Source: Elysia marginata (Eukaryota; Mollusca; Gastropoda; Plakobranchidae). From it: a DNA stretch of 29,464 bases. Below the pieces are notes generated by a model. The model worked only from the letters and a program-made list of their open reading frames with translations, ran no database searches and was not told the DNA's origin. Positions 11,901 to 19,260 of this stretch are shown one piece after another (the first letter of the stretch is position 1; every line of letters begins with the position of its first letter). Position numbers and translations under genes: made by a program. Where the stretch lies: NCBI GenBank assembly GCA_019649035.1, contig BMAT01008641.1, positions 261,279-290,742 of the forward strand. Reading direction: 5' to 3'.

Positions 11901-14900
11901 AATACGCTTAAATCTGACGGCACCTGCTTCAACGGAAACAGCAATTTAACCCCTGAACCAAGAACCCCCAGCCCATCTTCCAAACCTTCTTTTCACCTAA
12001 AAATTTTCAAGGTCTTAATTCAAGGGTTCCACTGGACACGTTGAACAAACTCAATCGTTCTGCCCCCTGTGCAAACTGCCGTCACTGACCTCTTCAGTTT
12101 CATCCTCTCCATGACTGATGGCCAAGTCCAAAACTCCGTCTCCATCCAGGTCAGGTAGAGAAACTGCACCGTACACAGTCCAGGTGGACACCAGATGTGT
12201 TGACCAGTGCAGATGGTCAGGATCTGCTGCCCAGAGCGCTCTCCCTGAAATAAAGACACATAATGTAGAAAATATCATTTATCAACCTTTCATAATACTC
12301 TTTGTGTCCAGAACTTTTCAGGTAGTGTGATAGGTTTTTTTTATGTGGACACTGTACTAAAACAGCCGGTCCCTCCTATCAATTCCTGTGCTCATAATGC
12401 TAAAACTGCCATCCGCTTACAGTTGTACCAATACAAAGAGCGGTGTGAATGTGAAAATTTAATAAAAATGCAAACCAATACAAAAGTCAAAATACAGATC
12501 CATTTCTCATATTTCATATTCACCTTCACAGCACAGGTATGGAAGCGAAGAGAGAAGCAGCCTAACGCTGTGATTGTAGTATTATACAAAATCAGTTCAT
12601 GAAGATACACAGTTTATCACCAGCTTCCATTTTTTCAAATGTCATTTTGCATGGGAACAGATAGTCTTTAAAATGGTTTAACAGCTTATGCCAAAGCTTG
12701 ATCTAACAAAGTTACAAAAGTGATCGAGTATTGTACCCACCCAATCCAAAACACGCAAACAAATATTCATGTGTTACAAGGATGGTTTAGAAAATCAAAA
12801 GGTGAGGTTAATATTTATGAAGAAAAAACATGAAAAATTAGTCAATAAAAAGTGTAAAAAAAAACAAAAAAACAAAGGCACAAGAAAAGGACCATTAGTG
12901 CATTAAAAAGGGCATGAAAGAAGAAGTTACAATCAATTATGGAAGCTAGGAACTTTGCATCAAAACATCTTTTTTAAGAAATGTACTGACATCATAAACG
13001 TTACGTTTCTTTCAAGGCAATGGGTACCAAGCTGCTATACGTACGGGGTTTGAGTCATACCGTGGGCAGGCATTTGCCCGACTATTTTAAGAGCTGACTT
13101 CTTTTAACGACTAGATTAATAATAGAAGAAAAACAGTTTAGCAATCTTGATTTTCTTAAGATTCAAATTGACCAAACTTAACATCAACAGATTCTTAACT
13201 TGTGTAATAAGATTCAGCACTGACCAGACTTANNNNNNNNNNNNNNNNNNNNNNNNNNNNNNNNNNNNNNNNNNNNNNNNNNNNNNNNNNNNNNNNNNNN
13301 NNNNNNNNNNNNNNNNNNNNNNNNNNNNNNNNNNNNNNNNNNNNNNNNNNNNNNNNNNNNNNNNNNNNNNNNNNNNNNNNNNNNNNNNNNNNNNNNNNNN
13401 NNNNNNNNNNNNNNNNNNNNNNNNNNNNNNNNNNNNNNNNNNNNNNNNNNNNNNNNNNNNNNNNNNNNNNNNNNNNNNNNNNNNNNNNNNNNNNNNNNNN
13501 NNNNNNNNNNNNNNNNNNNNNNNNNNNNNNNNNNNNNNNNNNNNNNNNNNNNNNNNNNNNNNNNNNNNNNNNNNNNNNNNNNNNNNNNNNNAAAAAAATT
13601 TAAAAAATATGAAGGCACAAGGAAAGGACCATTAGTGTATTAATAGAGGCATGATAGAAGAAGTTACAAACAATTATGGAAGCTAGGAACTTTGCATCAA
13701 ATCATCTTTTTTTGAGAAATGTACTGACATCAAAAACACTACGTTTCTTTCAGTAACAAGGCAATGTGTGCCAAAGCTGCTATACGTACAGGGTTTGAAT
13801 CATACCAAAAGCAGGCATTTGCCTTGCTATTTTAAGAGCCCACATCTTTTAATGACTAGATTAATAATAGAAGAAAAACAGTTTAGCAATCTTGAACTTT
13901 CTTAAGATTAAGAACTGACCAGACTTAACATCAACAGCTTCTTATCTTGTGTAATAAAATTCAGCAGTGACCAGACTTAACATCAACAGCTTCTTAGCTT
14001 GTGTAATAAAATTCAGCAGTGACCAGATTTAACATCAACAGCTTCTTAACTTGTATAACAAAATTCAGCAGTGACCAGACTTAACACCAACAGATTCTTA
14101 ACTTGTGTAATAAGATTCAGCACTGACCAGACTTAACACCAACAGCCTGAAGTGTAGCATGCCGGCCAGTCACGATGCAGTCTGTCTGCTCATCAGCATT
14201 CACGTCCACATCAGAGCAGACAGTGTACAGAATGGTGGATCTTGTCTCACAGCGCCACAGTTCTGCTCCATCAAGACCTCCTAAGGCCAACAGTTCTCCG
14301 CCGCAGGGGTACCCAGTACCTGGTGTTGAAGAAATTGTGTTTAAAAAATAGCCATCAAACAAACTTTTTAATGTCAGATAAAAAACATTTAACAAATAAA
14401 TTATAGTCAATTAAGTTGTTTTATTTCCTATGATATTAAGAATGATTCTGCCTTCATGTTTTAAATGTTTATGTCAGCGCAGGACAACCCTATCAAAACT
14501 ATTAAATAAAGACTTTTAGTTCTCAATGTTTATAAATTCTTCAATCCTTCCTGAGTAGCATGCAGTTTGCTCTATCAAAATATCTCAACTAGAACCTGAG
14601 ATATGACATACTGTAGGTCGTAAAATAGAAAAACAAAAAAAAACAAAAAGTGGAGAAAAAAAAGGCATGTACAGTTTAGTCAACTGCATAAATTGAAAGC
14701 AAAATGGTTGTACAAAAATCAATATTAAAATAGTTCGATGATCATAGCTTTTGTCAAGTATGGGCTTACAAGGTGAAGAAATTGCTTAATTCTTAAAGGG
14801 ACTAAAAACTTGAAGACTAACCGAGGATACCAAAAAGGCTTTTAGTTTAAAGGTCTTTATCTCAGTTTTGTCCAAGGCGACTTAAACCAATTTTTCCTGG

Positions 14901-17900
14901 GCCACCTCCACAGAATAAACCCACTTATTGTACCGATGGTTCACTTTTCTGGATTTAAGAATGTATGTTGGATGCTTATCTCTTTCCAAAACTTCAAGTT
15001 GGACATTTACTACCTAAGGTAGAATTCTAGAGGTTAAACGAATCCCTTGATTATGTCATGTGAATAAACTACTAGTTCATCCTTAAGAATTGAAACAATG
15101 CTCTGTTTAGTTTTCAAAGACTGTTCAAACACTATAATGAATGCAGAACAAATACAATGGTAGAAAGCTGCTCTTTACATCTCAAAGCACATAACTTAAA
15201 TTTCTAAAGGAAATTAACTGTTGAAGCCTTTCAGTGACATAAGCTCTATAATACTAAGTATAGTTTCAATAAAATTAAAAAACTTAAAAAGGCGAAAGGA
15301 TTAATTAAACTTTGCCAAAATGCTTTTACTATTCAAGCCATTACAATGAGCCCTCTATATGTGTCATGAAGAGCAGCTTGAAGATCAATATCATCCAAGT
15401 ACATTAGCTTATAGTTGCTGTAACCTTAAAAAAAACTCAATAAGACTAACACATTTAATTGACTAGGCCAAAACGAAGGCCCATATGGGAGGGTCTTTTG
15501 ACCAATATCCGAGAGATCCTGGGTTCCATCCCCAATCTTGGCAAAACTTTGTTTTCTCCACTGTGTTCACCGAGCCCTTGATAGATAGAAAAAAATCTCT
15601 TAAGACTCAGTGAAAATAATGGTGGGAAAAAAAGTAAGGGTAAACTAACTTACCATGCCATGTGCCACGAAAAAACAAGGAGAAGAGTCCTTGATCCCTG
15701 ACCTTCACTTGAATATAGAACTAACTTTTGGTTTACTTTACCTGAACTGTCACAATGAGCCCTCATGTCAGTGCCACGAAGAGCAGCTTGGAGGTCAGTA
15801 GTCTTGGTCACACCCAGCAAGATATCATCAAGTCCATCCCCATCTATGTCCAGCATACGCACACTGGACTCACACCCTGGTCTCAGCCAAACAAATAGTA
15901 CTCAAGTTGGTGAAAAAAATCATCATCTTTTATATAAACCAACTATTCAAGTTTGTGTGAATCTGACAACAGTCAAATATATATGCCACAATTAAATTAG
16001 ACCACAAAAAAGGCATGCAATGAAAACATACTTGAAGGGACAAACAATGAAAACATACTTGAAGAGGCAAACAATAAAAACATACTTTTTACTGTTTAAC
16101 AGAATTTATAGATGCAAGCAGTTCCCAGGCAGAAAGAAGAAAAATTTCAAAAACTCAGTAGGGAATGCCACCTTGAATAAGTATTTGACTGCTACCTGTA
16201 GAGAAGCTTTGATATACCCACCAAAAACGTAACTTTCCAAAAAAGAAAAAAACAATGCTATTACTACATAACAATCTAAATACTCTACAAAGCTGTTTGA
16301 TCTATAGTTAAAAAAGACATAGCCGAGGAGCACGAATCTACGTTAAAACAATTTTATTGTCTTCTGAAAATCTCTTTCTCGCTAAGTAAGTTTTTAGCTT
16401 TAATCTTAGGTAAAAATGCAAGAAAAGTTTAAAAAATTGGAGTTCCTGCAAAAATTAAAAAACTTGAACCCCTGTAAATACACTGTTTAATTACATATTC
16501 TATACTTTTTAAAATTTACTGCAAGCTTGCTTTGTAAAATCTAAACTCCTTGACAAACGGTATTGAAATACTACGATATAAAAACATGGCTCAATATTGT
16601 GAAAGGAAAACAAAAAAAAATCTCATTAGCTTGGTGTTTTCCATGATCATGCCAACTTACATTTCCCATTGAAAGTTTGGCTCCAGTTTTCACTGGTTCT
16701 ATTGGTGTTGTCTATGTGATGAACCACACCATGATTAAAAGCATGGTTCAGCACAGGGAACAGTACTGCTGCCACAGCAATCAAACAGATGCTCAGTACA
16801 ATCAAAACTATCAGGCATATACGCTTTCTTCTGGCTTGCTGGAAAACGATAGAGATGCACAAATTATTATTGTTATGCTTCATACACCTTATAACCAACA
16901 ACCTTAGCTGTTATGTCCCTTTCTGTGAATTAAATATTACTAGGGATTTCCTTCCTATGCATAATGCCCTAGTTGGTCGCGGACTCTGGCAACAAGGCCC
17001 ACTGTCAACAAGTGGTGCCGGTTTAATTTCCTATCTGTTAACATTCTGTCTTGAACTGTCTGTTCTGCCTTCATCTCCTCTGTTGCTAGATCTAAATGTG
17101 ATCTTTCTTTACTTCTAAACACACAAACATGCATCAATGAACTGCATGGATTTACTTTGAAGCACTTGTAAAAAAGCTTCAACATATTCTTGTCCCTGGG
17201 TTCAAGTTTTATGTCCCCTCATTGAATACATTAGAAGTCTGGCGTCCAGGATGATTGAGTTGGAATCGGAAACTTCTTTTTTGAGAAAACGCTATTTAAA
17301 GATTTATTTTTCTTCTTTTTCTCTATATTTAAAAAAAAAAAAAAGTTTCAATATCTTTCCAGGAGATATTGATAAGTTACTTAAATTTTTTATGCTTGGA
17401 AGCTCAGATAAATGTCTTGTTCAAAAAGCCGGCATCATCTTTAAAGGTGAAAATTGTGGCATCCAAGTCTATCACCCTGAACGCGAGACAAATTTAATTG
17501 AACTGCTAAGTCAACCTTAGAGCACAAAGAAGCAAATCAACTTAAAACATGAATTTTCAAAAACAAGGCTGAAAATTTGGGAAAAAACCAAACGATTTTC
17601 TTTAATTGAGCGATTTTAAGTCAATCTCAAGAAAATTTATCACAATGTCTCGGAATTAACTTTGAAAAAACAATTCCATTTTAACAGTATTTTTTATTCT
17701 TTTCCTCTATATTTATAAAACCCCAAAAGTTTAAACACTTGCAAAAAGTTCTGAAAGAATAAATTCTGATAAAAGGGAAACCTTAGAGTATATATTATGT
17801 CACGTCCAACTCATTGGCATTCATTACGAGATAGATTTTTAATTGGAGTTTCATAATGACTATAGCTCACATGACGTTTCACTTATTTAATCCAAACATG

Positions 17901-18188
17901 TTATTTTGCGAGTTTTATTCTAAGTTGCAGGAAAACAAAAAAAAAAGACAGCCCACGCACCAAGTATCTTTCTCTAGAGCTTCCTATTACTCTGGGCTGG
18001 CCCAGTCTCTCTAGCTCAAACACCTCTCCTCTCTCCATCACTGGCGTATTAGCAAGCCGTGAGTCAAACAGAATGTTCTCCTCAAAGCCCTCGTCCTCGT
18101 CTTCCTCTTGATCGGCGCAGTTATTGTCTGGCTCTTCATCGCTGTCGACGCTCTGAGAAAGACGGTGGTATCTCACCTTGCTTGACAT
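2916..18188 (-). CDS. FAM234B: FAM234 family single-pass membrane protein with FG-GAP-like beta-propeller (14 coding exons)
   Basis: Spliced - strand gene. Coding exons: 17961-18188, 16661-16838, 15742-15876, 14128-14319, 12090-12244, 10892-11069, 9623-9758, 8641-8805, 7851-7944, 6276-6461, 5423-5501, 4162-4311, 4035-4120 and 2916-2969. All phases agree, giving about 671 residues. Residues 1-76 are acidic and cytoplasmic, RRKR (79-82) precedes a membrane helix (about 83-106), and NRT and NWS glycosylation sites follow. The outer domain has calcium loops near 145-153, 219-227, 276-284 and 415-423 and repeated GxxLW/W blade motifs. This order matches FAM234A (ITFG3) and FAM234B; the length is nearer FAM234B (about 620 residues in human). 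The family is integrin-alpha-like in its FG-GAP repeats, but its molecular function is not established. The A versus B choice and the last two splice sites are less sure than the family. Confidence 0.9.
3223..3228 (+). promoter_or_regulatory. Candidate SGSH polyadenylation signal AATAAA
   Basis: This is the first canonical AATAAA on the + strand after the SGSH stop; none is seen in 2357-3222. If used, it gives a 3' UTR of about 870 nt that runs antisense across the last FAM234 exon (2916-2969). A minus-strand AATAAA (plus-strand tttatt, about 3242-3247) sits beside it. Confidence 0.4.
3455..3745. repeat. Imprecise GTT/AAC-type trinucleotide tract
   Basis: Plus-strand GTTGTTATTGTTGTT-like units from about 3600 to 3740 inside the FAM234 intron between exons 13 and 14. 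The minus strand would translate as poly-Asn and the plus strand as a V/I-rich run. Both are artefacts of a decayed microsatellite. Confidence 0.75.
4035..4120 (-). CDS. FAM234B: FAM234 exon 13, after a 41-bp intron
   Basis: Acceptor TTATCTCTCAG at 4121-4122; phase 1 in. Encodes CNVQVFYAKLLSLEPRYYAP, then LLSSHYMPL, a sensible continuation of RRRY. The end is drawn at TTA|GTTAGG, giving phase 0. AGG|GTTCAC six bases later is also in phase, and reading straight through reaches TGA at about 3896. So the 3' edge is uncertain. Confidence 0.7.
4121..4161 (-). other. 41-bp intron of FAM234
   Basis: On the - strand it begins GTAAGTCTGTCTG and ends CTCTTTATCTCTCAG, with TATTACTAC as a branch-point-like element between. 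Removing it restores the frame from RRRY to CNVQVFYAK. Retaining it shifts the frame and reaches a stop at about 4036-4034. Confidence 0.75.
4162..4311 (-). CDS. FAM234B: FAM234 exon 12
   Basis: 150 bp, acceptor TTTATCCAG, donor TACT|GTAAGTC, phase 1 to 1. Encodes CDMLESSTLSDEASCDQN, then LDYLKVEVLLFDHLTRASPL and QVLEVEATRRRY. Only 41 bp separate its donor from the next acceptor. Confidence 0.9.
4312..5422 (-). other. FAM234 intron 11
   Basis: AT-rich, with short A/T runs at about 5216-5225 and 5250. I see no exon, RNA or recognisable repeat. Confidence 0.6.
5423..5501 (-). CDS. FAM234B: FAM234 exon 11
   Basis: 79 bp, acceptor TTCTTTCAG, donor AAAT|GTGAGTG, phase 0 to 1. Encodes KRYFSDTSSDLMNLPVNISA, then EDFQKK. 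Small polar exon with an NIS sequon, supported by splice sites and phase. Confidence 0.88.
6276..6461 (-). CDS. FAM234B: FAM234 exon 10
   Basis: 186 bp (62 codons), acceptor TTTTTACAG, donor CATG|GTTAGTG, phase 0 to 0. Encodes TLILNGADGSTLWSVEG, then a polar stretch and SAFLVNLVGRNSSLDAS. DGSTLW is the blade-end motif of this propeller class. Confidence 0.93.
6462..7850 (-). other. FAM234 intron 9
   Basis: About 1.4 kb of AT-rich intron. Several frames of 60-74 codons are open on both strands, but none has family motifs or splice support. Apart from an A-run at 7379-7390 I see nothing. Confidence 0.6.
7851..7944 (-). CDS. FAM234B: FAM234 exon 9
   Basis: 94 bp, acceptor TTCCTGCAG, donor AAAG|GTATTT, phase 2 to 0. 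Encodes SPTPGHFNTDIYLDFLIHVN, then IGVWDTYNCSK, including an NCS sequon. It is too short for an ORF search to find, but its phases match both neighbours. Confidence 0.92.
7945..8640 (-). other. FAM234 intron 8
   Basis: AT-rich intron of about 700 bp. The 61- and 71-codon frames in it are not supported; the second merely overlaps exon 8 out of frame. Nothing else seen. Confidence 0.6.
8641..8805 (-). CDS. FAM234B: FAM234 exon 8 (calcium loop)
   Basis: 165 bp, acceptor TTTTTAAAG, donor TTGG|GTATGG, phase 2 to 2. Encodes SGSEKGVVSPPVLIDADGDG, TTDILVTEFGGRITLLDG and KLLEKWSRSFEGSEIIG. The D-A-D-G-D-G-T-T-D loop is complete, and the GRITLLDG..W segment is a typical propeller strand pair. Confidence 0.93.
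8806..9622 (-). other. FAM234 intron 7 (GC-AG)
   Basis: Starts GCAAGG and ends TTTTTAAAG on the - strand. It contains a C7 run followed by long A-runs at about 9565-9599. No other feature seen. Confidence 0.65.
9623..9758 (-). CDS. FAM234B: FAM234 exon 7, followed by a GC-AG intron
   Basis: 136 bp, acceptor ATCTTCCAG, phase 1 to 2. Encodes GNLMAISLPDLYKTATGEE through DNNGVAFLT. The only donor that keeps the frame into exon 8 is CCAG|GCAAGG, a GC donor with an otherwise strong consensus. Using the nearby GT would break the reading frame. Confidence 0.88.
9882..9968 (-). other. Exon-like block in FAM234 intron 6
   Basis: 87 bp between GTTTTTTACAG and AA|GTAAAT. It is open only in phase 2, reading FTSMIANHYHLSIKSAIVTL, then GTFDFVSM. 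The length is a multiple of three. It does not fit between exons 6 and 7 (phase 1 gives an early stop). It would fit after the 50-bp block at 11359-11408 and before exon 8. Could be a cryptic or alternative exon, or chance. Confidence 0.3.
10085..10340. mobile_element. Degraded DNA-transposon/MITE end (pogo/Tc1-like)
   Basis: GGTGGTCACC occurs at 10232 and 10303 and GTGGTCGCC at 10289. The block ends AGACAGTTTCGACTGTACT. Read on the - strand the end is TACAGTCGAAACTGTC, resembling CAGTCGA-type terminal inverted repeats next to a TA target site. Family is inferred from memory of such ends; no transposase is present. Confidence 0.45.
10892..11069 (-). CDS. FAM234B: FAM234 exon 6
   Basis: 178 bp, acceptor TTTTTCAG, donor CCAG|GTTAGT, phase 0 to 1. 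Encodes ESPVAGRLVLISGKSGRPIG, then TTPVKYITNAGAVYILFGSG. The segments SGHLYSGSTGHQIG and TRTGAHYILF of human FAM234A occupy the same positions, so exon 5 joins exon 6 directly in the main transcript. Confidence 0.92.
11359..11408 (-). other. 50-bp exon-like block (candidate microexon) in FAM234 intron 5
   Basis: Bounded by CATTGTTTTAG and CCCAG|GTACAC on the - strand. From phase 0 it reads VYITKDGKTALVTKLP. Spliced to exon 6 it shifts the frame and reaches TAG about 19 codons on, so inclusion would act as a poison exon. Human FAM234A has no counterpart here, so I leave it out of the main transcript. Confidence 0.35.
11434..11595. repeat. 82-bp tandem duplication
   Basis: Copies 11434-11515 and 11516-11595 both begin AAACTTCAATATGATTATTG. 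They differ at one internal base (GTAATTC versus GCAATTC) and at the very end. The near identity implies a recent event. It lies just upstream, in transcript sense, of the exon-like block at 11359-11408. Confidence 0.95.
12090..12244 (-). CDS. FAM234B: FAM234 exon 5 (FG-GAP-like repeat)
   Basis: 155 bp, acceptor TTATTTCAG, donor GAG|GTCAGT, phase 1 to 0. Encodes GRALWAADPD, TWTVYGAVSLPDLDGDGVLD and LAISHGEDETEE. The D-L-D-G-D-G-V-L-D loop is a full consensus calcium loop; it corresponds to PDVDGDGAPDLL of human FAM234A. Confidence 0.94.
12245..12875 (-). other. FAM234 intron 4, distal part
   Basis: Contains A-rich stretches and two overlapping open frames (about 12327-12610) on opposite strands with no recognisable protein. 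I see no gene. Confidence 0.55.
12876..13232. repeat. Segmental duplication, copy A
   Basis: Starts AGGCACAAGAAAAGGACCAT and matches 13613 onward closely, with scattered substitutions and small indels. Shared landmarks are GAAGCTAGGAACTTTGCATC, GCTGCTATACGTAC and AGATTAATAATAGAAG. Its right end has two units of the 52-bp repeat (at 13170 and 13222) and then runs into the N gap. Confidence 0.92.
13233..13591. other. Assembly gap (359 Ns)
   Basis: Run of N inside FAM234 intron 4, bordered on both sides by the duplicated segment. The duplication probably caused the gap, so the true length and copy number are unknown. Open frames spanning it are artefacts. Confidence 0.99.
13613..13979. repeat. 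Segmental duplication, copy B
   Basis: Direct repeat of 12876-13232, offset 737 bp at its left end and 747 bp at its right because of indels. It leads directly into the 52-bp tandem array and then exon 4. Confidence 0.92.
13917..14140. repeat. 52-bp tandem array overlapping the exon 4 splice donor
   Basis: GACCAGA(C/T)TTAACA recurs at 13917, 13969, 14021, 14073 and 14125, exactly 52 bp apart. Each unit carries an AATAA(A/G)ATTCAGCA(G/C)T block or its relic. On the - strand each unit contains TTAAGTCTG|GTCA, so every copy is a copy of the exon 4 end plus its 5' splice site. The exon-proximal unit has GTCAGTG; the next three have GTCACTG. Two more units precede the gap at 13170 and 13222. Confidence 0.95.
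14128..14319 (-). CDS. FAM234B: FAM234 exon 4 (blade with degenerate calcium loop)
   Basis: 192 bp, acceptor ACACCAG, phase 1 to 1. Encodes GELLALGGLDGAELWRCE, then DVDVNADEQTD, a loop with N and E at positions normally D and G. The end is read as LQAVGVKS with donor TCTG|GTCAGTG, which joins exon 5 as GVKSGRALW, a normal propeller-blade motif. An earlier donor at G|GTGTTA is also in phase but removes four residues and is a poorer match. The donor belongs to a 52-bp tandem repeat unit. Confidence 0.88.
15341..15400 (-). pseudogene. Decayed partial copy of FAM234 exon 3
   Basis: Plus-strand CAATGAGCCCTC, GAAGAGCAGCTTG and ATATCATC(C)AAG match exon 3 (15747-15840). On the - strand it reads DDIDLQAAL, an in-frame loss of eight residues relative to DDILLGVTKTTDLQAAL. 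A one-base deletion between GAGCCCTC and GAAGAGCAG then breaks the frame. No convincing splice sites surround it. Confidence 0.8.
15490..15545 (+). mobile_element. Possible tRNA-derived SINE fragment
   Basis: GAGAGATCCTGGGTTCCATC and CCCAATCTTGGC resemble the T-arm/B-box part of a tRNA-derived SINE. GGTTCCATCCC differs by one base from the polymerase III B box. I find no clear A box or acceptor stem, so it is a fragment at best. Confidence 0.4.
15742..15876 (-). CDS. FAM234B: FAM234 exon 3 (first calcium-type loop)
   Basis: 135 bp, acceptor ACCAG, donor G|GTAAAG, phase 1 to 1. It encodes WCESSVRMLDIDGDGLDDIL, containing the loop D-x-D-x-D-G-x-x-D, then LLGVTKTTDLQAALRG and two cysteines. A decayed partial copy of this exon lies about 400 bp downstream at 15341-15400. 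Confidence 0.92.
16661..16838 (-). CDS. FAM234B: FAM234 exon 2 (membrane helix)
   Basis: 178 bp with acceptor GTTTTCCAG and donor AAAT|GTAAGT; phase 0 in, phase 1 out. Encodes QARRKR, then the hydrophobic run ICLIVLIVLSICLIAVAAVL, then a polar stalk with NRT and NWS sequons. The positive charges before the helix predict that the N-terminus stays in the cytosol. Confidence 0.92.
16839..17960 (-). other. FAM234 intron 1
   Basis: About 1.1 kb. An 89-codon + strand frame at 17251-17520 (ending IELLSQP) contains an A-run and has no recognisable motif. I treat it as chance or a very old transposon scrap. Confidence 0.55.
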
Positions 18189-18194
18189 GGTTGG
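17961..18194 (-). CDS. FAM234B: FAM234 coding exon 1 (cytoplasmic tail)
   Basis: The ATG is at 18188-18186 and the 76 codons end in phase 0 at TTG|GTGCGT. The product is Ser/Asp/Glu-rich (SDEEPDN, DQEEDEDEGFEEN) with no signal peptide, as expected for an N-in signal-anchor protein. TTTTTTCCCAG immediately precedes CCAACC-ATG, so this exon appears to start at 18194, six bases before the ATG, after a 5' UTR intron. Confidence 0.85.
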
Positions 18195-18353
18195 CTGGGA
18201 AAAAAGATGTAAAGTACAAAAATTATATGTAAAGCATTACGCTACTCATTTGACAGAATTAGCAAAGAGAGAGTGTGGGCAATGACAAGGAAGGCCTTGG
18301 TAAAGGTAGAAATAGGAAGGAGGCGTTGGTGATGGATTGGTCACTAGTGCCGG

Positions 18354-18428
18354 GATGTCGATATATCGATTTCCTTTATGTTTTCACTCTGAAACCACTA
18401 CCCCAAGTGTTGACATGATATCGACATC
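18354..18428. repeat. Short inverted repeat GATGTCGATAT
   Basis: GATGTCGATAT at 18354-18364 is the exact reverse complement of ATATCGACATC at 18418-18428, with 53 bp between. Further on, GGTAAATGTCTTC is repeated in tandem near 18527-18552. The arms could be transposon ends or a weak hairpin. Confidence 0.5.
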
Positions 18429-18862
18429 TCTAGACTCCATTGTTGATCGAGGGCAGGCACGGAGAAACTCGAAAAACATCAGTATTCTAGAGGCGACGAT
18501 GGTTCCCTGCCATCTGCAGTTTCTCCGGTAAATGTCTTCGGTAAATGTCTTCGAGCAAGCCTGCCAGCGTCTAAACAGTAGGGCATACAAGCGTCACAGA
18601 CTGGCGCCAATTCTCGTGGTCAATAGTCTACAGTACTTCTAGCCAAAATCAGCTAATGCTGATATGTTTTCTAAACTAGGGCAAAGTATCGTACCAGTCG
18701 GTGACTGCTGAATGGTGAAGTGCATCGAACCCTTCATATCTCGATAGATGCGATTGGTATGAGGGCGATATATCAAAAGTTACGATTAGCTGGAGTAGGG
18801 GGGGTAATTACCCAGCACTACTGGTCACACTCAGAAAGTCAGGCATGAGTAAAACAGGAAAG

Positions 18863-19080
18863 GCATTGGACTGGAAGTCCCAAGAGAAACCAATCTAGAA
18901 GAACACCTAGGACTATGAATCATGGAAGAGGATATAAAAAGTGGATAGGCAAAGTGTAGTGTTAGAAGGTGGTCCAAAGTAGAGAAAGATGGAAAGACTT
19001 TGTTGGTGGCTAATATCCTGATCCAGGTGAGAAAGGCGATGAAAATGATGATGATGGTGATGATAATGGTGGTGGCAGTT
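18863..19080 (+). mobile_element. LINE-type retrotransposon 3' end, degraded
   Basis: Reading frames broken by stops give ALDWKSQEK and ESWKR, then SREKWKDFVGG/YPDPGEKGD-like residues (from 18969), followed by a GATGATGATGGTGATGAT tail. Invertebrate LINE ORF2 proteins often end in R-x-RW-x-x-F-V, PDPGE and an Asp-rich GAT repeat. Multiple stops show it is dead. Confidence 0.6.
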
Positions 19081-19213
19081 ACTCATTTCCTGCGTCAGGT
19101 GGGTTAATTCATAATTACTTTAAATACTCACATTGAAAGAACCTACACAGGTTTCAAAGAGGGTGGCGTGATGACTTTAATAACATGTAGTTAATAAACA
19201 GGTATATCTGCAT

Positions 19214-19214
<1 letters not shown>

Positions 19215-19252
<38 letters not shown>

Positions 19253-19260
19253 GGGGGGGG
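19215..19260. repeat. Poly-T then poly-G homopolymer tract
   Basis: About 35-40 T followed by nine G. Lengths of such runs are unreliable in assemblies. No coding meaning. Confidence 0.95.

Noticed and set aside
13147-13635. 162- and 134-codon frames
   Set aside because: They are open only because they span the run of Ns.
13917-14140. Regular 52-bp repeats resembling a CRISPR array
   Set aside because: The whole 52-bp unit is repeated, not a repeat plus unique spacers. The DNA is eukaryotic and the units copy an exon junction.
14128-14152. Exon 4 donor at 14139/14140 (G|GTGTTA)
   Set aside because: In phase, but a weak donor, and it removes GVKS from the GVKSGRALW blade motif. GTCAGTG at 14127 is better.
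17190-17215. CCTGGGTTCAAGTTTTATG as a tRNA or SINE B box
   Set aside because: The final CC of the B box is absent and there is no paired stem or A box.
17251-17520. 89-codon + strand frame in FAM234 intron 1
   Set aside because: It is interrupted in character by an A13 run and has no known domain, promoter or splice context.
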